Shown: positions 1-12,300 of the stretch, piece after piece | Position numbering within the stretch: position 1 is the stretch's first letter | How the letters are laid out: every line of letters begins with the position of its first letter | NCBI GenBank assembly: GCA_029204225.1 | Contig: CM055111.1 | Span: forward strand, 24,035,870-24,099,869 | DNA: 64,000 nucleotides | Direction: 5' to 3' | DNA from: Diphasiastrum complanatum | Lineage: Eukaryota; Streptophyta; Lycopodiopsida; Lycopodiales; Lycopodiaceae | Notes under the pieces: generated by a model | Told to the model about the DNA's origin: nothing | The model's input: only the letters and a program-made list of their open reading frames with translations | The model's database searches: none | Position numbers and translations under genes: made by a program

Positions 1-109
1 TCCTTCTAGCATTAATTAAAGTGAAATTTAAAACAAATAGATGGCAATTGATGATGTCTTGGGTAGGTTTGTTTATTGTGTAGAATGCTTAATGGTAAGG
101 TGGAAAAAC

Positions 110-314
110 CATACATATTCGAGCAACAAGCATGTTCTATGTCTCCAGTCTCTTTTCTTCTGCTTTGACTCCCCATTCTTACTACTCTTGCAAATTCTGT
201 GGGATTGTCAACACTTATTTGTCTGAGTTCCACTTCTTCAAAATGATTCATTGTCTCGATGGATGTGTATGTATCTGATAGTTTCGACGATTCTGTAAGC
301 AATAAATCTCGAAT
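110..314 (-). CDS. KAC: KAC-like kinesin exon 7 (motor domain; 3' boundary uncertain)
   Basis: After a gtgcag acceptor (320-315) the exon opens with IRDLL, directly continuing NEQ of exon 6. It goes on with [15 protein letters not shown], matching KAC sequence around IELxQEKVDNPxEF. The reading is clear to about position 130. The donor is uncertain: GT at 109-108 or 127-126 are candidates, neither strong. The next exons would lie beyond the left edge. Confidence 0.85.
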
Positions 315-3300
315 CTGCACCTCAAGAGACAATAAAAGCATGTTAGATATTTAAATGTATATAGGCTTGATGCTAGCAAAAAGGTCTCCGAGTCAAAAAG
401 GCAAAATAAAATTGTGACATAAGATAATAGGACATTAAGTAGAAGGTACAGCACTAGTCATAGATGTACGAATATTTTTTTTCACACTATAAAATTCAAG
501 GACTATAGTCACAAGTGCCAAGAAAACACAAATGTCTACACTCTCATGTACCCTAATGAACAGAGGACAGTATAGGAGAACTGTACCAACACCTAGACAT
601 AGTCTTGGGAACATGATAGAGAAGACTTATATTGAAGTTATGTCTAAGATTGTACTCAATGTAAGAAAGGAGATATGCAATCTTCAACTTTATGGAGTCC
701 AACCGCAAAGTCCTAGACAATCAATCCTTTTCACACAGCATGGACCAATATTACACAATATCACCATTCACCAATGTTTTTGGTCCAATCTGAATTGGTG
801 ATTCGCTGGTTCAGAATCGGAACCCAACTTTTCAAACCACATAATCATTTTTCAGGTTTCAAAATTTACTTTAGATCTCTCAACAAAACCATACATTATA
901 GTTTCTATATCTTTGAACAAATAGTAGCATTTCCCATGAATCTCATAATAGGCTAGAAGGTAAAGTGCTCCTCGGTCTCTACCTCACCTAGGGAACATAA
1001 ATAGCTTATCCTATTCTCTCAAGGAGTACCTTGAAACCATCCAATCTCAATCTCAAGGTGCTACAAGAAGACACAAAACTGACCCAATATGAATCTGAGA
1101 CCATGTGATATCCCAACATATAGGTAGTGTGGTAGAGCTAGGATCCCTAACATATCTATCTCCAAAAAGTGAAGCCGATCAAGGTTACAAGCCGATTCGA
1201 ATCTTCTCGTGCTGGGACCAACTTTAGGTGGTAGCTGAACTTCTTGAACCTCTTCAACTTGCCCTTGATCTATGTCCATCAAACCTTCACCTACATCCCC
1301 CTGCCCCTGATCTGGATCAACTCCTTGTGGAGAGGCTAATTGTTCGTCATTCTTTATCATCTCCTTGGCTCGTGCAAGCTCCTGCGTGGCCATCTGCTTA
1401 TAAGAATCAAATCTGCCCTGAAATCTAGTCAAAGCTAACTTGTAACTATCAACCTTGTGGATCATGTAGTTGATTTCATTCTGAGTAACTGGCCAAGCTG
1501 CTACAGGAATGTTGAGCAAATTATTCCGCTCTGTGGCATTCGTTCAAAATTCTTTGTTTTTCCATCTGGACCATGTCCAACTGTCCTTGGAGAAGCGGCA
1601 CTTGTTGTCTTGCCTCCGTGACAACTTTATCGACTTGTTCCTGGGCTTTTGATAAAGCTTCTTGCAGCTTGCCCACATAATCTTACAAGACGTATTCATG
1701 CTATTGAGCAGCTTTAAGGTCCGCTGCTACTTTCTCTTCATGCTGCTTCGCTATCTACAGCTCTCTGTTAACCTTGATTAACCTTTGCCCCATCAAGGTA
1801 TTGTCGTTTCCCATTTCTGAAATTCTCTTTTCAAATGCCGCTTTCTCGTCTATCATTTTCTGGATCAGATTGCCAAGATGTGAATGGATGCCACCAGAAT
1901 CAAGAGAGGTTGCGGATGAGCTGGGTGCAGGTCCCGATCCAATTGCCACTTGTGTTGTCTTGGCCTGAAGAACAGCCTATGGATCCTCTTCTTCATATAC
2001 ATCTTTGCCCTCTAAACCCTCTGGCACTGTAGCATCAAATATCTTTGGGGATCTGGTACCAGGAGGGATCAACAGCGTGCCAGGAGCTTCGTAACTAGCT
2101 CATACGGACGCTGTACCTCTTGTTGCACGGCTTGCTCTTTCTCGTACTCTTGTATCTGATCAAATCCTGCTCCGGGAGAGGAGGCCTGGAAGAGAGGAGG
2201 ACTAGATGGCAGAATGAATGTCATCTACGTATCCAATGGGTTGGAATCATTGATCAAATCTAAAAACATTTGCGTTGATTGCAATACAATCGCTCACTGA
2301 AATGGCTTTTCTTGACAAACCTGGAAAAACTAGCCTTTGCGCTCTTGATTGGAGATAGATCTGACAAAAACAGATATATGGTAGGCTTGGTGAAAGTTCC
2401 TTTGGCGAAACATGGATGTTTTTCAGCTTTGATATTTTTGGAAAAATAACCTTTACTAGAAAAAATATTATGGAACTAACTCTCACCGAACTATTACTAT
2501 ATTTGGAAGGCTCAGTAGGACTAGAGAAGGTTGGAAGAGAGATATTGTGAAAAATTGTAGGTTTTCTTCTAAAAATGATCAGAAGCTCAAAAAACCTTCA
2601 CTAACTCTCCCCTGACTCACTGATAACCAAAAATAGTAGGAAGAAATGATTAATAAAGATAGAGAAGGTTCTTTTGGAGATCTGATATCTTTGCAAAGAA
2701 GTTAAACTTTCCAACAAAAGGTCACCAGAAACTAAAAAACCTTCAATATTCCTTCTACTTTTTTACTTAAACTTCGCCAACCTGGCTGTGAGTAGATCTG
2801 GGCCAAATCTAACTACAGTAGGTTGGGCGAGGGTTGGTTGATGTATTTTTTTTATTTTTAGGGATTTTTCCACTGTTTTTTGCTGTTTTTCTCAAGTTTC
2901 TAGAAAATGGCTGGGAAGTAACCTTCGCCCTGCAAACTGTAGCGTCATTGCATCAAGGACGTCATGCCTACAAGTTGGCGAAGGTTGGTTGCAAGGAACA
3001 GAAAGTTATGAATGTTCGATGAAGATTTTGTCCCATTTTGTCTCCAAATTGCAAAAAATGAGCGATTTTTTATGTTTCTCTGATTTCTTGAAATCAAATG
3101 GATCTTAAGAATGATGTATTGTGTATCTTTCCTTGCTCATCAATCTCGGGTAATTACAAGCAAGAAATCCACACAAAATCACAAAAATCTCCCAAAACTA
3201 ACCCTAAAAATGCAATTCTGACACTATCATGCAAAAACCAAGATGCCTTAATGCAAGCTAACATCCATCCAAGCATCATAGACATGCTAAAAATGAAAAT

Positions 3301-6300
3301 TTGGCGTAACTCCCCGGCAATGGCGCCAACGCCAAGAATGCAGCGAGTTTTCCTATCCACCTTCAACCCTAGATCTAAGCACTTGCAAAGCATCAAGAAT
3401 GGAAGAGAATTCCTTACATGTCACGCGGAAGTTCACACCCATGAGAGCATAATTTAGATTCATACACATGCTTATCATTCAACATCTAACACTATGATCC
3501 ATTAACCCTAATCACCAAGATCAAGCTTGCTTTTCTCTCTCTCTTTTCTCTCATAAAAATAGACACAAGATTCAATTCCAACAGTTAGCAAATCCAAATA
3601 AAATAAGATACCAAGAAAACATGAGAGATGGAGCAAGAAAGAAGAGCAAGGACATCCAAATCCAATTTGGTAGAGTTTCCACCACCTTGATTGAACATAA
3701 AAAAATGAACTACAAAGCATTACTATATATAGTGGATTTTAGGGCACTTGGCCTCAAGGCCTATTGGCCAATTTCTACCTCCCTCCTTATTTGAATTTGA
3801 ATTTTGGGGGGAACCCACTTTTATTAACTAACTTGACTATTAGGCCTTGAAACATTTAATTCCCACATTTGGCCTAAAGTCCTTTTATTAACAATTATAT
3901 ATCTAATAACTATGTGATCATTCGGGCTGGACCTACACACGCAGGCTGCCAAATCCCTCACACTTATTCAGTAATGTAGATCTATGATCTAAGAATTAAC
4001 TTGTCTCAATATCTATTTCCTTCCAAATGGTACCAGAGCCATTTGATACTTCAAAGCCTTGGACATGGCTTTGACTAGAACTATAGTTTTAGATATCAAA
4101 TTATTTTGATAGTTTTGTTTCCAATCAAATCAAGTTTGGAACATTCATATCTGAATCAATACTAGCAAGGATTCATTTGAGTTTCAAGTAGTAGCTTTAT
4201 ATTTACTTGTGGTCTACAAGCATTCTCAATCAGAGACACATCTCAATTGTGTGGCATGCATAGCATATTGAAGCTATGTTACAATTATCATGCATGCCTG
4301 AAAAAAGCATTTGGAGTTGTGATAACCACATCCAAGGCAAGTATACTATTGCATTCAAGCATGGAGGCATCTCTCTCAGTGGTTTAGCTAGTGAGCCTGT
4401 GTGAGATCTCAAGGAACGATTATTCCTTTCCCTATATTTCTCATACCATCCTATGGGGGTGAACCATCACATATTGAGATGATATATCAAGGATTTATGA
4501 GGCGGCGATCAGCCAGTCCATCAGGATGTACATACGCAGACACATATCACTACATTCTTCTCTAGCACACAGCATTGATGGCAACTAGACTCAGAGTCAA
4601 ATGACGAGGACACATTACACCCACATCAAAGACGTGTACATTATCGTATCAGCATCATCAACTATACTAGCTACATTATGTCCACACCAACAGAGTAAAA
4701 CCTCAAAGACAACATCAACAACGACACCAGCAGCCTGCTCCTGATCCATCCATTCTTACCATTCCTCAAGCAGATATCACATATTTTTTCAGCAGAGTCT
4801 AGGGAGAAACATCAATGGCCTCGACTTTTTCTGACATTTTTTATTCACATTTCTATGTTTAGTCTTTGGTCTGCAGTCTAGTCTAACATAGCATAGAGCA
4901 TTGTACCTTGCTATGTTCATTTATTTATGGCACCATCTTCTACGGAGCCTTCAGCGCCTTTTACATCTACATCTCCAGTTACCCCTGCTCTAGTGTCTCG
5001 ATCTAATCTGCCTTATGTCATTCCTATATCTCCTTCTATGTCTCATGTTGAATTGGATACAGCTTGGCATACCAAGAAAGACGTTAACACTCTTATCTTA
5101 CGCTTTACTTCATTGGAGTCTAGGTGAGAGGTGCTACAATGTTGGTGTAAACTAAAGGATACTAAGATCTTTCTAGATGAAGACCTCACTTTTGTACAAG
5201 TTGTGGAACGGAAAAAGGCCCTCCAAGAAGCGAAAGATACAGGCAGACGAATGATCAACAGCGATGGAAATATTCATTTTGTCGAGACCAAGCACAAAGC
5301 TACTATTGAGAGTGTAGTTTCGACTGATTTAGAGCAAGGTTTAAAGAAATGAGAAGTTGTCCAATTGAACATGTAAATCATATAATCTTGGACTATATCT
5401 CTCTCTCTTCTTAGTTGTCATTTTGTTATGTTCTAGTAGTTTAGATAATGCAGTAATTCTGTTTCGACGGCATTGATCCATCTAGTTTTTCTATCATACT
5501 TGGATGTACTTCTCTCATCTTATATGCCCTTTGGCATGAAAAGACATTAATGAATCTTCTTCTTCTTCTTCTTCCTCTTCAGCTCCCCTGATCCGCGCCC
5601 TCTCTCGCTGATTCGCTCCCCTGATGGCTCCCCGAATGGCGACCTGATCCGCGGTCCGCCCTGCACTGACCTCCCTGATCTCATGGAGATGGCTCCTCGT
5701 GGACCTGTCTCCCGCGCCACAGCTCCTCTCCCTCCACGCCGCACTACTCGCTCCCCTATCACCTCCCCCCCTCCCCACACTACCATCCCCTCCCCCCCCC
5801 CTCTTTGAAAGCAACACCCACCCCCTCGTTAAAACAGCACCCCCCCCACTCGTTGAAACCAACACCACTCTCGATGGTGGCTCAGACCCCTCGCTGTCCT
5901 CAGATCCGCCCTCCCCTTCGCTGCCTACAGATGTGCCCTCCCCCTCACTGTGCTCAGTTCTGCCCTCCCCCTCGTTGGCTACAGATTTACCCCCTCACTG
6001 CCTAATGATCTGCCCTCCCCCTCGCTGCCTATAGATCTGGTGGCACCCCCTTCTTCCTCCCCACTCTCGCTCTCTTCCTCCTCTTCTTCTCTCTCTTCTG
6101 TTGTTCCTTCCTCTCTTTCATCTTCTTCTTCTTCGGCCTCTTCATCATCTCCACTGATCTCCAACCCTATCGATCTGGCCATCCCTACCGGCCTCCTTCC
6201 TATCCCTATTTCCCAAGAACCCACAACTGCTTCATCTGCGGTACCCATCCCATACACCCCTTCCGAATCAACCAAACTATTTTCCTCCAGGGAAGTTGAC

Positions 6301-9300
6301 CAAATGAAACCCGACTTCCAGCTTTTGAAACAGGAACTCTTACAGTTGAAGGGAATAGTGGTCTCCTTACTCAAGGAAAAGAATGTGTTGCAATCCAAAG
6401 TCGCTTCATTGGAGCAAGTGGTCAATACTAAGCAGGTTGCAGCCTCGGAATCGACCACCACCATGATAAGGGAGCTTGAGAGTAAAATTGAGCAGCATAA
6501 AGACTCATGGGCAGCAGTCTTGAAAAAAGGCACCAAGCCTACGCCCCAATCTCCTCCGTCAACTCACCCACCATTTCGGAAGAGAGGTCAAGGGAGCAAA
6601 AGGCCCATAACATCAGGGTTCGTGGGATACGGGACACACAAGATGCCATTGCCAAAGCCACGAGATTTCTCGAGACCACTCTAGGATATATGACAGATGG
6701 GCTAGATACAGCTTGGAGGACCACCAGAGACGCAGCTACACTCATTACTCGTTTCACTTCCCTAACAAGCCGCTGAGATGCTTTGCGGTGCAGAGCTAAG
6801 TCACGTGGCACCACTACCTATATGGATGACGACCTCACATATATCCAAGTAGAGGACAGGCGTAAGGCCTTTCAGGCAGCACGCGAGTCTGGCAGACGAG
6901 TCATTTATCGAGATGGGCGAGTGCGCTTTCGCTCCTAGCAGATCCCAGTGCTAGGGATTTGGGGTGCCCGAGGTTCGTAGCACCCCGGGGCCCCATCTAC
7001 ACCACCTTCGAATTGGAGCATGGAATTGTGCTGGCATACACTCATCCTCTACGGCAGGGGACCTTGTTGATTCCAAGGGCAAGTTTCCACACTACAAGCA
7101 ATGGAGACACACAAGAGCCCGGAGCAAGCACTTCCTTCTTTTCCTAGATATAGATGGGATATTCTCCTTGCAGGGGATTTTAATGCACGGACATCCTCGA
7201 GACAGACAGAGTTCTTCAACACCACTGATCAGCTACGTGTTCGTGCCCTTGACAGTGATATGCTTGGAGTTACCAGGACCTCCGCGGACAGTTTGGGACC
7301 TACTACTTCATATGGTGAGCACTTACTGCAGTTTGGAGAGGCACATGAGCTAGCCATTTATAATGGCTTACCCAGTTGGCCACATTCAGACAGTTATACA
7401 TGCCACCCTCACAGTGCAGGACATAGTGTCGTTGACTATCTCATGGGGTCACCATCCTTTGTACCCATAGTTTCTGACTTCCATGTTTCCCCCACCACCC
7501 TTTTTGATCACTCATTTCTCTCCTTCGATATCGGCCACCTTCCACCCACTCATCATCTACACTACCCATGCTTACCCAAGCACCCACATACACATTTGAT
7601 CCCACTTACATGCCACTATACCGGCAATCCTTGGCTTCACTTTTACACTCCTTTCCTCACGAGAATCCAGTTGACACCCAAGCTAATTTTCTCACCACCT
7701 CTCTCCACACGGCTGCATCACTAACCCTTCCCACAAAACCCCATCTCAGAAAGACTCGACACACACCTCGACCATTGCATCCCCCATGGTATGATACCAA
7801 GTGTCGTTCTCTTCATCAGTCAGTAACCTATTCACGCATCCATGCCCCACATTTGCTTCGATCTTTTCGACATTCCTACCATCGTGCTCTCCGCCGTAAG
7901 AAGCGTTCCTATGATAATTCTGAAGGGAAACGTCTCACTGGCCTTCTTTTCAGTTCTTCTTCGGGCACTTTTTGGCATGAGTTCATTCCTCGCTCTCCAC
8001 CACCTCTCCTGGAGGACCTCCGCATTTGGACTGATTATGCTACTAGCTTGTACATTGTCCCTACCGACTCACCTATCTCTATATCTCCACGACCATCTGA
8101 GTTCTCCTTCTTCACATTTGACATGGTACTTGTAGCCATTTAGAAGATGAAGTTCCACATGGCCAGAGATATTGAAGACCTTGAATCTGAACTCCTCTCC
8201 CATGCCTCTGACTTACTCGCCCCCACCATAGCCACCCTTCTTAACTCCGCAGTTGTCTCCAGTTTCTCGTCATCCTGGTGCACTAACATTATCCACCCCA
8301 TCCATAAGAATTGTGAGCCCATGATTCCTAGTAACTACTGCACCATCATGATTGGGCATGTCCTGGAACTATATGGTACCATACTACAGTCTGTTGTGAG
8401 CTCAGAGGCGGAGACTAGGAGACTACATGGCATAGGTTAGGCTGGTTTTCGAGCCCATTATTCTACTGCAAATCACATCTTCACATTGCGAGCCTTGATT
8501 GAGGAGGCTAAGCACCGAAGAGAGTTACTGTTGTTTTGTGGACTTCAGGAAAGCCTTTGATTTTGTTCCTTGCTCACTGATCATCCAGAGACTCCGAGAC
8601 TTCGGTTTCTCCACCGACGGCTGTCAGGGGTCATTAGAGTTTATTTTCTCCGTGGGTGGAATCTTCTCCAGGGATAGTACGAGTACAGAACTTTCTCCAG
8701 GCTTTGATTGCATGACTTCATGGGGTTAATGCCATATTTAATGAGGTTGGGGTAATGTATATGGTTTTGAGGACCCAAGGAGCATTTTTTATGGTCCATG
8801 TACTCAAATTTGGAGGGGCCCATCTCATAATTGGGGGTCCATGGGGCAAGTGACGTTCTCCAATAAGCACTTGGCTGTCCAATGCCAAGACTTTTCATTT
8901 GCCTTTGTAACTCCTATGTAACACATGGCTCTTGGCTCTTGGCTTTTGGATATTCCACATTGGGAACCATTGGCCTTTGGATTTCTCTATCTCTACTAGT
9001 ATAAAGAGGCGGCCTCTTTCTGCTAAAGAAGGGAGGAAGAGCCTGAAGAGGCTGGAGAGACTAGAGAGAGTGGCAATACTTATAACATTAATGGGTGCAA
9101 ATTCAAGTGATGATTTGGATTCCTATCGGATCTTGTGTAACTTTTTGGATGATTTCTAAAAGAGGGACAGATCTGAAATTTTTGTTTTTAGCATGAATTA
9201 TGGTTGTCTACACCTTAGAACCATGTTGGGAATTTATTTTCTTGAAAAAATAGGAAGTTTCCTACCATTTTCAAGTTACATATTTTGAGAATTCATCACG

Positions 9301-12300
9301 CTGGAATCTCTTTTCTTGTTTATAGAGCTGGCTTTTTAGATCTGTTCTAAGATCATCTTTACATAGAGAATTGTGCACCAATAACGTTGGCCTTTTTGCC
9401 ATGTGTTAAAGTTCTATTTTGATGTGATAATCTTGTTAGGGAGGGTGCATTTTGGATCTTATTCTTGTGAATAGGGAGAGAAAAAGTATTAAGTCATTGA
9501 TTCCTTGTCATACATTTGATTTCCTATTAAGAATTTGGATACCAATGAGCATTTTAAATCCTATAAGACAAGTACACATCATGGGAGAGAGATTGGTGGA
9601 ACGCAATTCCATTGTTTGATCTGTTAGTAGGTACCTTGGAGTGAGCTTTGTTGGAGCATTTATGGTTGGGGTAGTGGTTCTTTTTCTATACAATACACAT
9701 GAACAAAAACCTTGAATCCATAACCCAAGGCAAAGAAAAATTTTAAGTGATATAACTGAATGGAAGTTTTCTGATTTGAAACTTTACTGCTATTTCTTCC
9801 ATGTGAAATCCTTTTGGGATTTCTTGCACACGGGTGGTCGTAAAGAAGGAGAGTGTTGAACAAGTTAGCCAAAGTTGCGTTATGCGCCTCAGCTTGGTCA
9901 CTGGATTTGAGACAGACTACCTGGAGTTACCTAAAGGTTCTGTTATAGAGGATCCTAATTTTTTTTTTGGTCTAAGCAAGTACCATGGGCACGACAGTCT
10001 GAAGACAATCTTCTTGGATGGTGTTTTTTTTTGGAGTACTGCAATTTCTTCCCTATGCTTCGAGGAAGTCTTATAATCTTTATGGATTGAGAGATTCTAA
10101 TTGGCAGTTGAGCACAGATATCTTGTTGCTTGGGAATGTTTATTTGTACCCCTAATGTTTGATTGGCCATGCCTACGTGCTATTATAGAGGTCAATTCTA
10201 TATTTAGTAAATCTAAAGTCAAGTCAATTAGACATCTTTGTAGGAGGGCGCACTAGTAATAGTATAGAGTTTGGTTTTACACCTAGAAATTCATTATGAG
10301 TCTTTAGCTTTTGAAATACACTAGAGAAACTATATAAGAGAGGCTGGTGCCCCACCTCATGTCATTCCGATGTATAGAGCTTTGCTCAATCTTTTAATAA
10401 TCAAAGTTCTCTTAATCTTTTATGCTGATGTTGTGTGTGAGTGCTAATATGATTAGTACACTCCTATCTAGAATTTGAGCATCAAATTCTAACGCATGTT
10501 ACAGTGTCAACTACTCAAAGAGTCCCACTTGGAGGACATGCCAGCATTGTCAACTGTGGTACATGGCATGTCCTTCATTTAAAGGTATCTTAAGAAAACA
10601 CAGCCTTCTCCACATCCAAATTTTTGCTAATATACTAAGTGTATGGAAATTAATCATTAACCATAACTTTGAAGCTAAAGAAGTACAAAGAAATACCTGC
10701 TCATTTTGGATCTCAAACATAGTAACACCAAATAGACACTTTGAGGAGGATGTTGAATCTGAATTCGAAAGATCAAACAACTCTTCAAACGTTCTAAAAT
10801 ATACTCCGCGATCATGGGTAGGCCCTTCCTGTAAAGGCCTGAGTCTCAATAATCTATGTTGGGGAAAGGCAATCTTGACATCATAGAAACACCTCAAAAA
10901 TAACCACTCATTGCCTAGCTGAGAGACCTGTTTTCTTGTAGGAGAAATAGCTTAAACAACAATTCTATTCACAAGTACGAGACGTTGCTATTTCTCAATA
11001 TGTTAAGATCTATGCATCAAATTAAGCAAAAAAGCATTATTTCCTTTTGTATTTCAAGTAAAATCTTTTAGAATCTGTGACAGATCACAATATCTTTCAT
11101 AGAGCAGTGCAAATGTGTATGTTGTAGTAATAGACTTTCATCTGCAACCTACCATTGTATATGTCTTTCCTGAACCTTCAGGGCCACATGCAAATATGCA
11201 CACATTGTATCCATCCAATGCTGACTGCATTAAAGACTGTAAATCTTGAAAAAGACCCCCTGAATACAAACAGTACATGATGTGATGATTGGTAATGCAC
11301 TGCAAGAGGTAAATAAGAACATTACATACGTTTGTTGCCTGTATAGCAAACTATAACGCATTACTAAATAAAAGTCAATTTCTCAAAATCCATAGCTGGC
11401 ATTTACAATTTGAAATCCTAATATTCCTAACCTATATGTCTTTTATGTAGATTTAGGAAACTATATCTCCAGAAATTTGGCATGGTAGGCCCAAAGGCCA
11501 ATTTATTTTATTTGAGGCTTTTGACTAGGGCATAACATGCATCTTGGTTTCTAAGGAGGGCTTGAACTTGGGACCAAAGAAACTTCGAATGCCAAGCTAA
11601 CCAACTGAGCCAACCCCGTTGCAATATGGAACATGTCTCATAAATGCCTCTAATAAATGACAGAGTCAACTCCCCTAACCAGTCCAAATGACAAATTACA
11701 TATGTCCCTGTCCATGCTATTTAGCATATAACTATTGTAGATTCACTTGACATATCCTGAACTGCACCAGGGACCTAAGTTGCAACTTGTAAACAAGAGA
11801 TACCAAGGAGTATAAACAAAGAAACTGGACATAGATATTCATTTCGAACATACCAGAAGTTCACTAGTGTCTACAACCCAAAGTTTATCCATGAGTTTTC
11901 TAAAGAGCAGCCTTTATGAGGTGGAGCAGTTATATTGCTATATATGTTACACGAGAATCTTCAATGGTACAAACTTCAAAAATGGGAAAATCTCCATATG
12001 TGATTATGGACAAGTATAGATGTAACCATATTCAAGCACCGACCGATCTATTAAGCAGATATATTGAAAGTCTCGATTTGATTTCGCTTGTAGAAAATTC
12101 AAGAACGTGCAATTGTCTCCCTATGAGTAAAAATTCACATGAATCTCCAAGAGAGATTTCCCTACCAATAACAACATGGTCTTTTTATAAAAACAGACAC
12201 ATCAAGATAAGGTCAGTCAACAATCCATCAGAAGTATAAGTTAATTTATGAACTTATGTAGTAAACAAGACAAGTGAAAAGTTAATATGCTATGGGAATT

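Larger units (their letters stand above)
5581..8618 (+). mobile_element. LINE A (APE-type non-LTR retrotransposon, 3' truncated)
   Basis: The element contains an ORF1 region (about 5700-6940) and an ORF2 region (about 6990-8618) with endonuclease and the start of the RT. Homology to other LINE copies in the window stops near 8618, within the RT after RDFGFSTD. The C-terminal RT and 3' UTR are therefore missing and unrelated sequence follows. It lies antisense to the kinesin gene in intron 6. Confidence 0.85.

Noticed and set aside
5979..6536. 185-codon acidic ORF on the minus strand
   Set aside because: It is the antisense shadow of LINE A ORF1 low-complexity and coiled-coil sequence.
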